Part shown: positions 13,101-22,985 of the stretch, piece after piece
Layout: the number at the start of each line of letters is the position of its first letter
Numbering within the stretch: the first letter of the stretch is position 1
Assembly: GCA_020091685.1 (NCBI GenBank)
Contig: CM034594.1
Location: 37,263,733 to 37,327,732, forward strand
Origin: Lutjanus erythropterus
Taxonomy: Eukaryota > Chordata > Actinopteri > Lutjaniformes > Lutjanidae
Length of the DNA stretch: 64,000 bases
Reading direction: 5' to 3'
Translations under genes and position numbers: made by a program
The notes under the pieces: model-generated
What the model saw: the letters and a program-made list of their open reading frames with translations, nothing else
The model's database searches: none
What the model was told of the DNA's origin: nothing

Positions 13101-13749
13101 GTAGACCAGCATCTTCCATGTTCCTCAAGGTAAAATTACTGATTTTGCTTATGGAGTTTGGTTGCTATGGGGGCAGCAATATTTGACTTGTATAAGAAAA
13201 GGTTGTCTGACAGCAAAGTAAGTGGTGGAAATATTCTAAAAACAGCATACAGTTAAAATAAAATTGATTCTTTTAGATGGATCTTGTTTTAAGTGACTAA
13301 AACAGCATATTGCTGAGCTTTTGTGCCTCTGATCCTCTCTGTTTCTCCAAGCTAAGGCCTGTTGCCATCTACTGTGAGTAATACACTGACTATATGAGAT
13401 GAGATACCTCATACAACCCCACTTCAAATAATCTGAACAATCCCTTTAAGATGATGGCTGATGAAAATGATCAGACTGGACCATGTAAAAATGTGTAATC
13501 ACCCTGCCATGGTTGGTGGTAAAATGAAACACAGCACAGGCCGGCGGGCAGGTTACCTGTAATGAAGTTCTCTTGAAGCCGCAGCTCCACGGTGCGTCGG
13601 TCAATGGCAGCGGGAACAAAGAGCAAGCCCGTCTTGGAGCAGAGGATAGCGAGCGACGGAGAAAGGCTCTGGCACATACAGCGTTTCGGACACGGCTGTC
13701 CCCTGCATGCTGCTGCCAGCAACAGCAGAGAGAACCACAGCCGTTCCAT
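6764..13749 (-). CDS. lrfn1: lrfn1-like synaptic adhesion protein (LRFN/SALM family), six exons, 3' part outside window
   Basis: Exons on the minus strand are 13749-13557, 11370-11219, 9198-8945, 8845-8602, 8468-8311 and 7144-6764. Joined, they give 460 codons plus two bases with no stop. Residues 1-17 are a signal peptide. C20, C24, C26 and C37 form an LRRNT cap. About seven LRRs run from 50 to 222. The LRRCT has C245, C247, C264 and C285. The Ig domain has C309, W321 and C358, and FN3 starts near 418. LRFN proteins are single-pass postsynaptic or axonal adhesion molecules that organise excitatory synapses, several through a C-terminal PDZ ligand. Phrases such as [22 protein letters not shown] and [10 protein letters not shown] resemble LRFN1 more than LRFN2 or LRFN4 as I remember them. 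Transmembrane and cytoplasmic parts are missing because the window ends. The family is near certain and the paralogue probable. Confidence 0.93.
7145..8310 (-). other. lrfn1: Intron 5 of lrfn1
   Basis: Canonical GT (8310-8309) to AG (7146-7145), 1,166 bp, splitting the Ig domain. I recognise no repeat family or RNA gene in it. Plus-strand open frames overlapping exon 6 are shadows of the gene. Confidence 0.8.
8311..8468 (-). CDS. lrfn1: lrfn1 coding exon 5: end of LRRCT and first half of Ig domain
   Basis: The acceptor CCTTTAG| is followed by [12 protein letters not shown], which supplies the fourth LRRCT cysteine (C285). The first Ig strands follow: [21 protein letters not shown] has the Ig cysteine C309 and core tryptophan W321. 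It ends at SNGS plus AG|GTACTAAG, phase 2. Length is 158 bp. The family normally has this segment contiguous with the LRRCT, and no residues are lost at the junction. Confidence 0.93.
8469..8601 (-). other. lrfn1: Intron 4 of lrfn1 (133 bp)
   Basis: Short GT-AG intron between LRRCT cysteines 3 and 4. Nothing else is visible in it. Confidence 0.85.
8602..8845 (-). CDS. lrfn1: lrfn1 coding exon 4: last LRR and LRRCT
   Basis: The acceptor TTTCACAG| completes an arginine codon (AG|G). Residues 201-281 start [19 protein letters not shown] and include [19 protein letters not shown] and [10 protein letters not shown], the hallmark LRRCT of LRFN proteins. The donor GAG|GTGACA is phase 0. Reading through would meet a stop a few codons later, so splicing is required. 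The next intron is 133 bp. Confidence 0.94.
8846..8944 (-). other. lrfn1: Intron 3 of lrfn1 (99 bp)
   Basis: Short GT-AG intron between LRR exons, with the branch/pyrimidine region next to exon 4. Nothing else is visible in it. Confidence 0.85.
8945..9198 (-). CDS. lrfn1: lrfn1 coding exon 3: LRRs 3-7
   Basis: The acceptor CCAACCAG| joins in phase 0 and encodes residues 116-199. The repeats read [22 protein letters not shown] and [11 protein letters not shown], with spacing as in mammalian LRFN1 and no gap at the exon joins. The donor is CCAG|GTAAAT, phase 2. This exon has no long ATG-initiated open frame and was found by reading the minus strand between neighbouring exons. The intron to the next exon is only 99 bp. 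Confidence 0.92.
9199..11218 (-). other. lrfn1: Intron 2 of lrfn1, with a split dispersed repeat
   Basis: 2,020 bp, GT-AG, phase 0. It contains both halves of a dispersed repeat (9281-9475 and about 10670-11060) separated by about 1.2 kb of other DNA that includes low-complexity A-rich stretches near 10500. Confidence 0.8.
9281..11065 (+). repeat. Dispersed repeat copy A, split by about 1.2 kb
   Basis: 9281-9475 matches 49315-49510 (GGGTTGGTGTGAATGC, GACCAAACAACC, CTCTCTGGTC, GTCAAGTGAACT). 10690-11060 matches 49530-49640 and 50175-50360 (TATGTGTCATTTCAT, CTTCCTGTTTTG, ACAGAACCTGATG, GTAGAAACT, TTTGTTGTCTT, GAACACAAAC). The insert 9476-10670 is absent from copy B. Probably a non-autonomous DNA transposon of unknown family. 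Confidence 0.6.
11219..11370 (-). CDS. lrfn1: lrfn1 coding exon 2: LRRs 1-3
   Basis: The acceptor CGCAG at 11371-11375 joins exon 1 in phase 1 and creates an alanine codon across the junction. It encodes residues 66-115, starting [12 protein letters not shown] and ending [10 protein letters not shown]. Repeats LTLSRNTI and LHLDSNRL fit the LxLxxNxL consensus. The donor is AAG|GTAAGA, phase 0. There is one N-glycosylation sequon at NMT. The cut falls inside LRR3, so the exon does not match whole repeat units. Confidence 0.93.
11371..13556 (-). other. lrfn1: Intron 1 of lrfn1, with a foldback element
   Basis: 2,186 bp, GT-AG, phase 1. It holds an 18-base poly(T) near 12009-12026 and the 845-bp foldback transposon at 12605-13449, which ends about 100 bp from exon 1. 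I see nothing else of note in 11371-12604. Confidence 0.8.
12605..13449. mobile_element. 845-bp foldback MITE with TTAA ends
   Basis: Both ends carry TTAA. The left arm (AGTCTGGATTATTTGGAGTG) and the reverse complement of the right arm (TTCAGATTATTTGAAGTG) pair. The pairing continues inwards for about 300 bp, including AGAATATTTCCACC and GTCAGACAACCTTTT on both sides. TTAA target sites are typical of the piggyBac and Kolobok groups. No protein-coding remnant is present. Confidence 0.8.
13557..13749 (-). CDS. lrfn1: lrfn1 coding exon 1: start codon, signal peptide, LRRNT
   Basis: The ATG at 13749-13747 starts [17 protein letters not shown], a short N-terminus, a hydrophobic core and a cleavage region, so a signal peptide is likely. 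It is followed by CPKRCMC and ILC, the LRRNT cysteine pattern, then [18 protein letters not shown], which is near-invariant in LRFN proteins. The exon ends after FIT in the first LRR with donor CAG|GTAACC (phase 1). The frame stays open upstream and could start earlier at an in-frame ATG near 13797. I prefer 13749 because it lies directly before the signal peptide and nine bases inside a good splice acceptor. Confidence 0.92.
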
Positions 13750-13758
13750 TATCCTCCA

Positions 13759-13784
13759 CTGGGAACAGGGCAACTGGAAGACAC
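13759..13784 (-). other. Probable 3' splice site of a 5' UTR intron
   Basis: On the minus strand a pyrimidine-rich tract with CCCTGTTCCCAG ends at 13759, nine bases before the chosen lrfn1 ATG. This suggests the first coding exon begins at 13758 and that a non-coding first exon and the promoter lie further right. I could not identify that exon or a promoter. Confidence 0.45.
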
Positions 13785-15825
13785 AAGGAATGAGCAATGA
13801 ACTGAAGGAAACACAAAGGTAGTGTCACTCAAGACGAGGCAACAGGCTGGAAGTGGCAAACCAGGGTGAATCGCTGACCTAACCAGGTCAGTCACAAAGA
13901 AGACAAACTGTGTGTAACTCAGAATTTTGTCAGTTGAATTGGATTTGGCTGTTCAATACAATGATTTAATGATTTTCTTTTCTTATTTTTCAGTTCACCG
14001 CCACACTAAAAACCTATATCATCCTACATGAGCCTCACATTTTAGCCTACCTCATGTTTTTATCCCTGCTGGCGGAAATCATGCAATCGCTTACATGTGC
14101 CTGCGTGCGTGCATGCATGTTCAACGGACTTGCAGCTTGTCCACAGCTAATCTCAAATACTACTAGACCGATCACCCTATATATATTTTTTTTGCTCTAT
14201 GTACCATGATGTAGCTAAAAAACACAAAAATGCATTTGACTGATGAAATGTAAGTCAGCTTGCATTTTTTCAACTGATGAGTGGAATAATCAAGTTTCCT
14301 GCACTGATGGTGGAAATCATCAAGTTTTCTGGGCAGTCCTATAAGCATATATTAATATGTACAACCCTCTGTGCAGTCTTTTTTAATGTAATCATTACAT
14401 TTAGTCCTAGGGATCTGACAAACTTAAGCAGCACTGATGTTACAAGTGACATCAAGAGACTACGAGCCACAAAAGACAATTTAGAAGTACAAGTTCCCTA
14501 TTAAATGTTACAAGTGCTAAATTGCTTTGTTACAGAAAGCAAATATAAATGCTGTCTTCAGTAGCACGGTAAATTGGCTAGCCTCCTAACAGCGGCGCTT
14601 GTTAAATATACCTCTGCTGCAGAGGTGACCAACACCTGGCAGAGCTCTGCAACACCTTTTCTTCAGCCTTGATACAGGGACATTAAAACACATGAAAAGG
14701 TGATGTGAGCTCATCTAAAACTGAGGTCTTGTAAACAGTTTTTACAAGCTATATAATGCACCAAGCCAACTTTACTGCCTTTTCATGCTGAGCTGTATTA
14801 AATAGTTCCTGCCTATGGCTGTGTAAAATAAAGGGTCACTTTTTTGCATTCAAGGACAAAATAGATCAAATATTTCTGCATGTATAGACTGTATAATTAT
14901 GTTATTTCTACGTATAGTTAACTGTACATGAAATTGTACAGCCAAGCTGCCCCTGAGCACAACACTCCCTTTAAAAACATCTCCTTTGTGACTTCACAAT
15001 AAAGTCGGGATAGAGAGAGGGAGAGTGAGAAGTAGATCAAGGCACTGCTCAGGAGCTGAACTAAATTACACAATACTGTGAGCTCATAATGGGCTCTATC
15101 ATCGTGCGGGTGCACGGTGAGCTGGCAATTTTCCCGAGGCACGCTGGGGATGTTTCCTCGCCGGTACCTGTTTGATATTTTGGCAAGGTGTAATGTACGT
15201 GCGGAGTGTCAGTCCAGCTGTGTCAAGACTGCATGATCTGCAACACCATCCACCTGTTGGAGACAGTGCAGTGTATTTTTATTCTGATCACTGCAATAAT
15301 GCCAGCCAGGCAAAATAGATATTAATATCTATCTATATTAATGTCTAACGTCAGTCTTACTTGTGTCTGTCACCCTCAGCAGCTGAATTTTGGCTTCTCT
15401 AAGTTAATTAACTCCCTATTCAGCTCACACAAGGTTTGTGTTCTGTCTGCACTCTCAAATGTGAGTGATGCACTGAGCTGTTGCAAAGTAAGCACGCACA
15501 CATCTGTGCTCTTTGTTATCTTTCAGCAGTCCAGACTCTTGTATATGCTGCGCAAATTAACAGGAGTGCTGAGCAAGGTGAGGACACAGGGGACACGCTC
15601 ACAATCATCAAAACTTGTCAGACAAAACTTCTCTTTCCAGCTGACACCACTTACACCCCCTCAGGACCACCACTCCATCTGCTTCCAACAACACCTGTCT
15701 ACTTTTATCCAACAGGTGTAGCAAAGGTAGCACCTGGAGCATCGCATTCATAACGGCGGTAGATGTTGCCCTCGATGACGTTGTGGTAAAATACAAGGTT
15801 CTGTCATGTCACTGCAATTTTAGCA
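13785..15825. other. Non-coding stretch, no recognised gene
   Basis: Upstream of the first lrfn1 coding exon. Scattered short open frames only. 15080-15200 has a relatively GC-rich stretch resembling a dispersed repeat, not assigned. No exon, RNA gene or clear promoter seen. Confidence 0.5.
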
Positions 15826-16566
15826 TCACTGCACTGGTTGCCTGTTAATTTTAGACTGCATTTTAAAATGTTATTAATTACCCACAAGGCCATGCACGGC
15901 CTGGATCCAGACTACATTAAGGAGCTTTTAACTTCGTGCACCCCAGCCAGGCCCTTGAGATCAGCTGATCAAAACCTTTTGGCTGTTCCTCAGACCAGAC
16001 TGAAAACTAAAGGTGACTTTGCATTTCCACTTCTTAAAACTCACTTTTATAGATAAAATGGCTACAATTAATAATGTTTTACTTCCATTAGCATATCATA
16101 TTACTATTTTGGAGATTTGATTCACCTTTATTGTCCAACTGTGTTTGTTTAGTATCATTATTTTAGTATTTTATATGCACTTCCATGTACTTTGCACTTT
16201 CATCTGCTCTATATGCTCTTGCAAATGTTCTTTAAAAGTTCTTCTATCGGCCTTGTATGAGACTGTCGTACAGTATATGAAACCTTAGCTCATGTACAGT
16301 TTATGTGGTTACCTTCCTTGAATTTTACGTGCTTTGTATTAACTGAATTCTTGATATATGAACTTATTTTTTCTTGTATGAGCCCAGGTCTGCTTGATTA
16401 TGTGCTCTAATGTTCCTAATTCTGTATTTAAGGGGGTGGGATTTTGAGGGTTTCTGGTTTTTAATTCTTGTTCTGTAAATCTTTTAATCTGGAAAGTTTG
16501 AAAAGTGCTATATATATAAAATTATTGTTGTTATTATTATTATTATTAATAATAATAATAATAATA
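15826..16566 (+). mobile_element. LINE (non-LTR retrotransposon) 3' end with microsatellite tail
   Basis: The frame from 15826 reads SLHWLPVNFRLHFKMLL, then HKAMHGLDPDYIKELL and TRLKTKGDFAF, the conserved C-terminal tail of ORF2 in many fish LINEs. It ends near 16055, about where the usual PRLWN motif is lost. A 3' UTR follows with AAAGTTTGAAAAGTGCTATAT, running into an ATT/AAT microsatellite (16526-16566), the typical tail of such elements. It is 5'-truncated, with no reverse transcriptase domain. The clade is unassigned. Confidence 0.8.
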
Positions 16567-17905
16567 GATAATCGTGCACACTAAGAAACCCAATGTAGGG
16601 TAAGTATATATCACCATCACAATACTGGGTTACAGTAACTTGACCCAGTAACAAAAGGTAGAAAACCACCGAGGGCAGATATTTAAATGCCATGGTTGGT
16701 GGACATGTAAACAATAAACAAGATCACGTGAGACTGTGCTCATTCCACCCACATTACCATTTAACTCTGCCCAGTTCAACCAGGCAGCCAAATATGGAAC
16801 CATCTTCACTTCTGAACACCACAAACACGACTCAAAACTCATGGTGCGATATGTGTGTGTGCCAGTGGGCAGCAGTGTATTAGCCAGCCCAGTCTGACTA
16901 CCAGGCTAATCAATAGCATTGAGCTTGTATTCAATAGGAGGCCTGTGTAGAGCATTACTCCTCCACTCTGCTCCTCCCCTGATACTCCTAAAACCCTCGA
17001 CAAAACATTTCTTATCAGAGGATGACAATGTACCACAGCATCACAAGATAAAAAGTACCCAGTGTTGCGACACGCTTTTCTCTCTTAATCTTAGATTTCC
17101 CGGTCTATTATTGTGTAAAGCGAATGTGCCAAATACATACAAGCAAACAAATGACAATCTAACGTGTCTGCTAAAAAAAGATATGCCTTAATTTGACACT
17201 TCATGTTCTCCATCCTCCCACAATGTAAATCACAGAGCAGAAACAATGATTAGATATAATTTAGACACACAGAGAAACACCTCAGTTCCTCTACCAGCCT
17301 TCACATTTCACTTTCCATGCCACTGAATATATTTCTATCCATATTACTCTTGATAATTCCCTCCCCATCCTAGTCCCCTAATGCAACACTCCACCTGTTG
17401 TTTTCTCAATCACACCCTTATGATTCTCTCTTTGTTATTTATTCACACCATCATCCCTATTTTTATACCCATGTTAATTTTTGACTAATTTACTTTTATT
17501 CTTTGGATGAACATGGATCTTGGAATTTTGGAAACCACCCAAAATTTGTATTTCAAATAACTGTTCAAAGTGAGAGTTCAAAGAATAATTGAGTAACAGC
17601 ATTTGTTATTAATATGATAAAGATTACAGATTCTGAGAATGTTACATGTCTTTTCAGGAACAAAGATTGTTTGAAGTTGCAGAAACTTCAGACATATTTT
17701 TTAAGGATTTTTTTTTATCACAAATTCCTTCCACAGTGGCAGCTGCACTCTCCATTATCTGATTTCAACTGGTCGAATGAAATTAACAGTATGTTATTTA
17801 TGATAGCCTAATCAGTGCAATGAGCAAGTGAAAACACACCAATAATACTCTTACATATATACAAAAATGAAGACTGTGAAAACAAAACAGTTGAGGAAAC
17901 AGACT
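16567..17905. other. Non-coding stretch, nothing recognised
   Basis: AT-rich, short chance frames only, no clear repeat. Confidence 0.5.
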
Positions 17906-18085
17906 CACCCAACTCAAACTCAAAAAAGTTGTGAAAAAGTTTTACCGACTAATAACGTTTTGTTGAAATAATCTGCTTTTCTTCTTTAGTTAAACTTGAA
18001 TATTTGAGTTTTACAAACCCGAAGAAACTGTATTTCAAAATTTGTTGAATAAACTCATTGAAGTGAAAGCAAATAATGTTAATAA
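17906..18085 (+). mobile_element. MITE-like repeat, second copy of the 962-1330 family
   Basis: Begins CCCAACTCAAACTC, then TTGTTGAAATAATC, TTCTTCTTTAG and AACTGTATTTCAAAATTTG. The reverse complement of 1170-1300 has the same landmarks. The end is not defined. Confidence 0.55.
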
Positions 18086-18149
18086 TTTAATATTTCCAGT
18101 TGCAACCATTTCATTTTCATGTACCTAAATACTGACAGATCAGATTCAC

Positions 18150-18172
18150 AGCTCAGCTCAGCTCAGCTCAAA
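18150..18172. repeat. Short CAGCT tandem repeat
   Basis: Four copies of CAGCT/AGCTC in a row. Confidence 0.8.
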
Positions 18173-19754
18173 CTCCGATTCAAATTTATCCTAAGAAAAA
18201 ATGTTAATTGTCTAAAAAAGAGATGGATCTTCTGTCTTTAAACAGAACATTTATTAATTAGCTAAAAGCATGAATTATGGCCTATATAAGTAATCTGATC
18301 TGAATATTTTTATATATTCATATGTTGTTCATATTGTTCACATTATCTATTGCTATAACACTTAATTTTCAGGAATCTGGATTCAGCGCTGTCCTAAATT
18401 TTATTTAGGACATTGGCCACCCTAATGTGAATATGTTGTCTGTCGTGCAAACAATGTGATGTAATCTGCTTGCAGTTTCTCAGTCTCAGTCTCTCGCTCC
18501 TGGTCGCTCCACCCTTGCCCTCTTTCACTTCAGTTTTTTTTATGATTTAGTCTTTGGCTGTCCATCACACTCTGTAACTAATGGATTTTCTTTCAAGCCA
18601 AGTCATATTACTTCTCAATTTATTCGCTCTCAGCTCTTCTTCCTTTTTCCCCCCACTCTGTTGAACCTTTATTTATACAGCATGTTTCCTACAGAGGATG
18701 TAGTTTGCATTCCAAATCACCCCTCCCTTTACTACTGTGTTCATTTTCACTCGCTTCCTTTTCCTCAGGATCATCTATCTTGCAGGCCTCAATGTCTCCA
18801 TCCTCCCTTCATGTTTCTCCCCCATCATCCATCCTTCACGCTGTCTCTCTCAGTTTTATGATGCCTTTATTCTAGTTTATCTTTAATGCGTTTATGTTGC
18901 GGAAATTGGTACCAACAGTGATTTTAAATGCACACATTCTTCACCCACTCTCACTCCAGCATCGGTCCACAGTATGATAACTATTCTATTTTAAACATTT
19001 AGACACACCTCACTTACTTCTCCCACACATCCAAACTATGTGTGTTTTTGAGGCTATTCAATTACGGACATATGGGTTTTTCGGTGTAATTCAGAGAAGG
19101 CGATAGCGATCAGTCACCCACCATTACTCACTGCCGCGCCTGTTCATCTACGGAGAGTTAATAACACAGGGGAAAACCGATCCAAGCTGCCTGCCCTTGT
19201 TACCAGTCGGACAGGGCCATTATAGTTGTTGGCAATGAATTGAATGACAATATAATGCTCTGCGAATGCTAACTGTGGAGACATCTTTGGTGCGGGGTAG
19301 AGTTTGACAGTTCTGTCCCAACCCAATGAACATCCACCTGCTTTGAATCAGCTGTGATGGTGACTGGCTGTCTTATACACCCTCATACTCAAAGTCCCAT
19401 ACTGCATGATAGTCTGAATACTGTACGGCTGAAAAAAATATGACTCAAAATAGATTTATCAAGTGGCAGACACCCTGGGCGCCCTGAAGACTTCATCTTT
19501 CATTAAACTGTTGGTCACAATGCAAATAAAAAATCTAACTTTCTGTCAGATCTGCCCAAATAACAAAATATTCCAGGAACAGCCGCACTAAAGAAGGTGA
19601 CATGACTGTGAAATTAGTTTTTGATGTTAATAGGTAGTTATATTTGCCAGTGGCGTAATCAGCTGAAAACTGGCCTGTGCCTGAGGCTAGCTTCAATTTG
19701 AAAAGTCAAGAGCTTGCAAATAACAAATTTATACAATTTAGGAACACTTAAGGG
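18173..19754. other. Non-coding stretch, nothing recognised
   Basis: Pyrimidine-rich around 18600-18860, otherwise AT-rich. A moderately GC-rich patch at 19080-19330 lacks repeat character and could be a conserved non-coding element, but this cannot be judged from one sequence. Confidence 0.4.
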
Positions 19755-19960
19755 ACTATTGTGTGGGATTAGATGCTTCTAATGGCGATCTTGCTGCTTA
19801 AAAACACCTTGTATGCTCATATCTACAGCGATTATTTGATTTGTTTGTTCTAGGCTACTAAAGAAACATGGCAGCCTTGTGGAGGAGCACTCCCACCCTC
19901 TGAAAATACAAACAGGTCATTCTAACGGTGCCTACAGACCGTCAGATTTCAGCAAAAGCC
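19755..19960 (+). repeat. Dispersed repeat, related to 29090-29355
   Basis: Carries GTGTGGGATTAGATGC, CTAGGCTACTAAAGAAACATGG and GGTCATTCTAACG. These match landmarks of a common fish repeat of which 29090-29355 appears to be another, reverse-oriented copy (reverse complement has GTGTAGGATTTAGTGG and GGGCTACTGTAGAAACATGG). Confidence 0.5.
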
Positions 19961-20518
19961 TCACTGTGTGAGAGGGATCTAATAAACTTTGGTATAACTA
20001 CTGAATCGTAGGCTACACAAGTCAGTATACAAGAAAATGTGCATCATTCAACTGTCTCTATAATGGTTAGCAATGAAGCTAAGCAAGAATCGAGTCCCTG
20101 CAATAGTGGTATTTATGTGTAAGGAAAAAAAATCCAAAGACAAAGAGGAGAATGTGGACCCAGTCGTGGTGAGGGAAAAGAAGCCAATTTGGGACACCAA
20201 TTTTGGAAAGGGGTAACATTTTTGTAGTCTGCTAAGTATGCTAAAACTGCGTATCCTGCGTCCATTTGGAGCAATGGTTGTGTGTGTCCTCAGAAACTAA
20301 CGCTACGTATACGCAAACACAAATGCATGGTTAAACAGCAAATATATCTCCGGCCTTAGTCTCAACCTTGAGTTGGACTTCACTGCACTTGGTGTCGGAC
20401 TTGCCTTAGACTGACAGACTATTGCAATCAGCTTCACAGGTCTGAAATACAGCCTTGATTGTTAATCCATGAGGGTTTTTTTGTGGCTTAGAGTGAAGAC
20501 TTTACCAATGGTCCCTTT

Positions 20519-20819
20519 TAGGACTGCAGCAAATGATCATTAGTGATTAATCCATCGGTCATTTTGTTGATTAAACAACTAGTAAAATGCCATAAAATGT
20601 CAGAAAATGGTGAAAAATGTCAATCACCATTTCCCAAATCCCAAGGTTAACTCTTCAAAAGTCTTGATTTTTTCCTACAGCCCAAAGATAATCAGTTTAC
20701 TGTCATGGAAGACATAAGAAACCAGAAAATATTCATATTTAAGAAGCTGAAATCAAAGAATTTTTTTTTCTCCTAAAAATTGCTAAAAGTCAATTAATCA
20801 ACTGATAGTTACAGCTCTA
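20519..20819 (+). mobile_element. hAT-like MITE, 301 bp
   Basis: The left end TAGGACTGCAGCAAATGATC and the right end (reverse complement TAGAGCTGTAACTATCAG) are imperfect terminal inverted repeats. The inside has GATTAATCC, TGTCAGAAAATGGTGAAAAA, CAGTTTACTGTCAT and AGAAGCTGAAATCA, shared in inverted order with 30366-30659. A very common fish MITE type. Confidence 0.8.
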
Positions 20820-22895
20820 GCTCTAGTCTATGTGGGTGACACACCGAATGGGAAAAAAAACATGGATCACATTAGACACAATTAGAACTCACACAGTGAC
20901 GAAAACAGGTCCTTTACGGAGCTCACTGCTGTGTTAAACCCATATTTGTCCAACATAAAACCTAAACTGCTCCCACATCGGACAAACATGGCCTATTACA
21001 TGCACGTATTATGCAGTATATCATCATGGTAGCCTCACATTAAGCCAAAACAGAACCCACTCAGTACCCACTTGGGCCAAACACAAGTGGGGCCGACCAC
21101 AGACAAGCGTAGTTAGAGCCCATAAATCAGCAACAGTTTTAATCCAGTTGGTACCCACGTGGAAAACTGCCCCACCTCTGACTGGGAAGAAGCAACCTTA
21201 GTGGTGGGGATGAGACGATGCTGAGTGGTGGCAGTGGTTTCAAAAGACTGAGGATAAGCAGGCTGTGCCACCTCAGCACTTTTAGCCTCATCAACATACA
21301 GTCGCAGTTAGCTTAACTACGTTAAACCATGCTGATGCCTGACAGGCCATGTTATTCCAATCTTATGCAAAAGTAACTCCAGGGGTTGGAGTGTGAGAAC
21401 ATTTCTATTTAGCATACTACATTCATGCATCATTTTGATTTCAATTAAGAAAACTATTAATCAAAAAGAATGACAAGTGACTCAGGCTGCAGGATGGAGG
21501 AAAACAGAGCAGAACTGTCAAATTTAGCTGGTAAATCAGACCGAAAATTGCATTCGCCCACCAAATGCCTGCCTGCCACCATCCAAAAACAGCCAAAGTG
21601 TCATCACAGTATATTTTTTTTAACACATTTTAAGTCTCATTGTGCGAAATGTCAGCATTGGTATAATGTATCTTTATGTCTGAAAAGTCAGAGGTAACAG
21701 ACAAAAAGCATCCAGCATCGTTTTGCTGTAATTACACCAGAGAGCTCGGCATTGATATTCATTTTCTACAAGTGACTGTAAAAGCTGTCAGAACAACATT
21801 GGGGATGTCTCCAGCAGTGACAAATGTTTATGTTTTTATGTTTTCGCAAAGTAAGACACAAACACACACTGACAGTCTCTTTGTTTTGCTTGACAGTATG
21901 ATCTCCGCTTTGCATTTGTGAATCAATCAGCTTCTCCCAGGCAGAGTATTTTTCAATGTGTTTAGGGCAGATATTGTAGCAGACTGGAATGCGACACTGC
22001 AGTGTGTTGAAAACGCCGGGATTTGAACGCGCTCTTTTGAAGAGAAGGGCCATTAGTTATGGGGAGGAAAATGCAAGAGATCCACAAAGCACTTCAAACG
22101 CAGTTATAGGTACTATTGCTATGGGCGGAAAGAAAATAGTGGAGCAGTTTAAAGTCGTTTTACCTCAGTAGTGGTTCTGAAGAAAGCTGTAATTAGCAAC
22201 ACACACCGCAAAAACATCCCACGTGTCCTTTTCTAAGGGGGAAAAAAATCTTCACAGGTCATATCGACTCTACCTGTGAAGATTAAACACAGCCCCCTCT
22301 GCTCTGTCCGTTTTTTTTCACCATTTCACATCCAATCAATGGAAGCAAGGAGGTGTCTTTACTAATGTGTTTATTGTAAATATATAAAACTGCAATGCTG
22401 CAGTGTTTACCCCGTTTGAAGATGCAGTGAGCTTGAGCCACCTCTCAATTAAAGAAGACTCTCTTCTGATTTAGTCTGTGCTCTTCAGTCAAAAAGAACA
22501 ACATGTGATCAAAGTGCCCTAAAGCCAGCTAAATCGCCTTTATTTCAATGCATGCATAATGCATTCACTGGATAATGGGAAACAAAAAGACAACAACAGT
22601 GTTTACAGCCTGCACATTAAAGAACGTTAGATCAAAAAGCAGAATTTAGCGACGGTCAGACAGAGAGATTAGCAGTTGTAAGAAGTGAATCTGAAAGAAC
22701 TTTAAAAAAGAAAGCAGTGTTATTACAGCCCCGTCTGAAGCAATTAGCAATGCAAGTCACCACGCACACATAAACAAACTTATGAGAGAGGTGGAGGAAG
22801 AGGCAGAGATTGAAGAAAAGGGAAAAAAAAAGGAGTGAATGAAGTCGCAGTTAGTGATGTTGAGGTTAATGTTGTGAAAGGGAAGAGGACCGATG
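20820..22895. other. Non-coding stretch, nothing recognised
   Basis: No exon-like frames with family similarity and no clear repeat. 21690-22160 and 22600-22760 look like unique sequence. Confidence 0.45.
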
Positions 22896-22985
22896 ACTAG
22901 GGATGCACCGATACCGATACCAGCATCAGGTATTGCATCACATACTCATAAAACTACTCAGATACTCCACACCCGATACCATGTC
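22896..22985 (+). mobile_element. Left end of a hAT-like MITE
   Basis: Starts TAGGGATGCACCGATACCGA and continues with CATCAGGTATTG and CACACCCGATACC, as in a common fish MITE. The matching right end was not found, so it is truncated. Confidence 0.5.
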
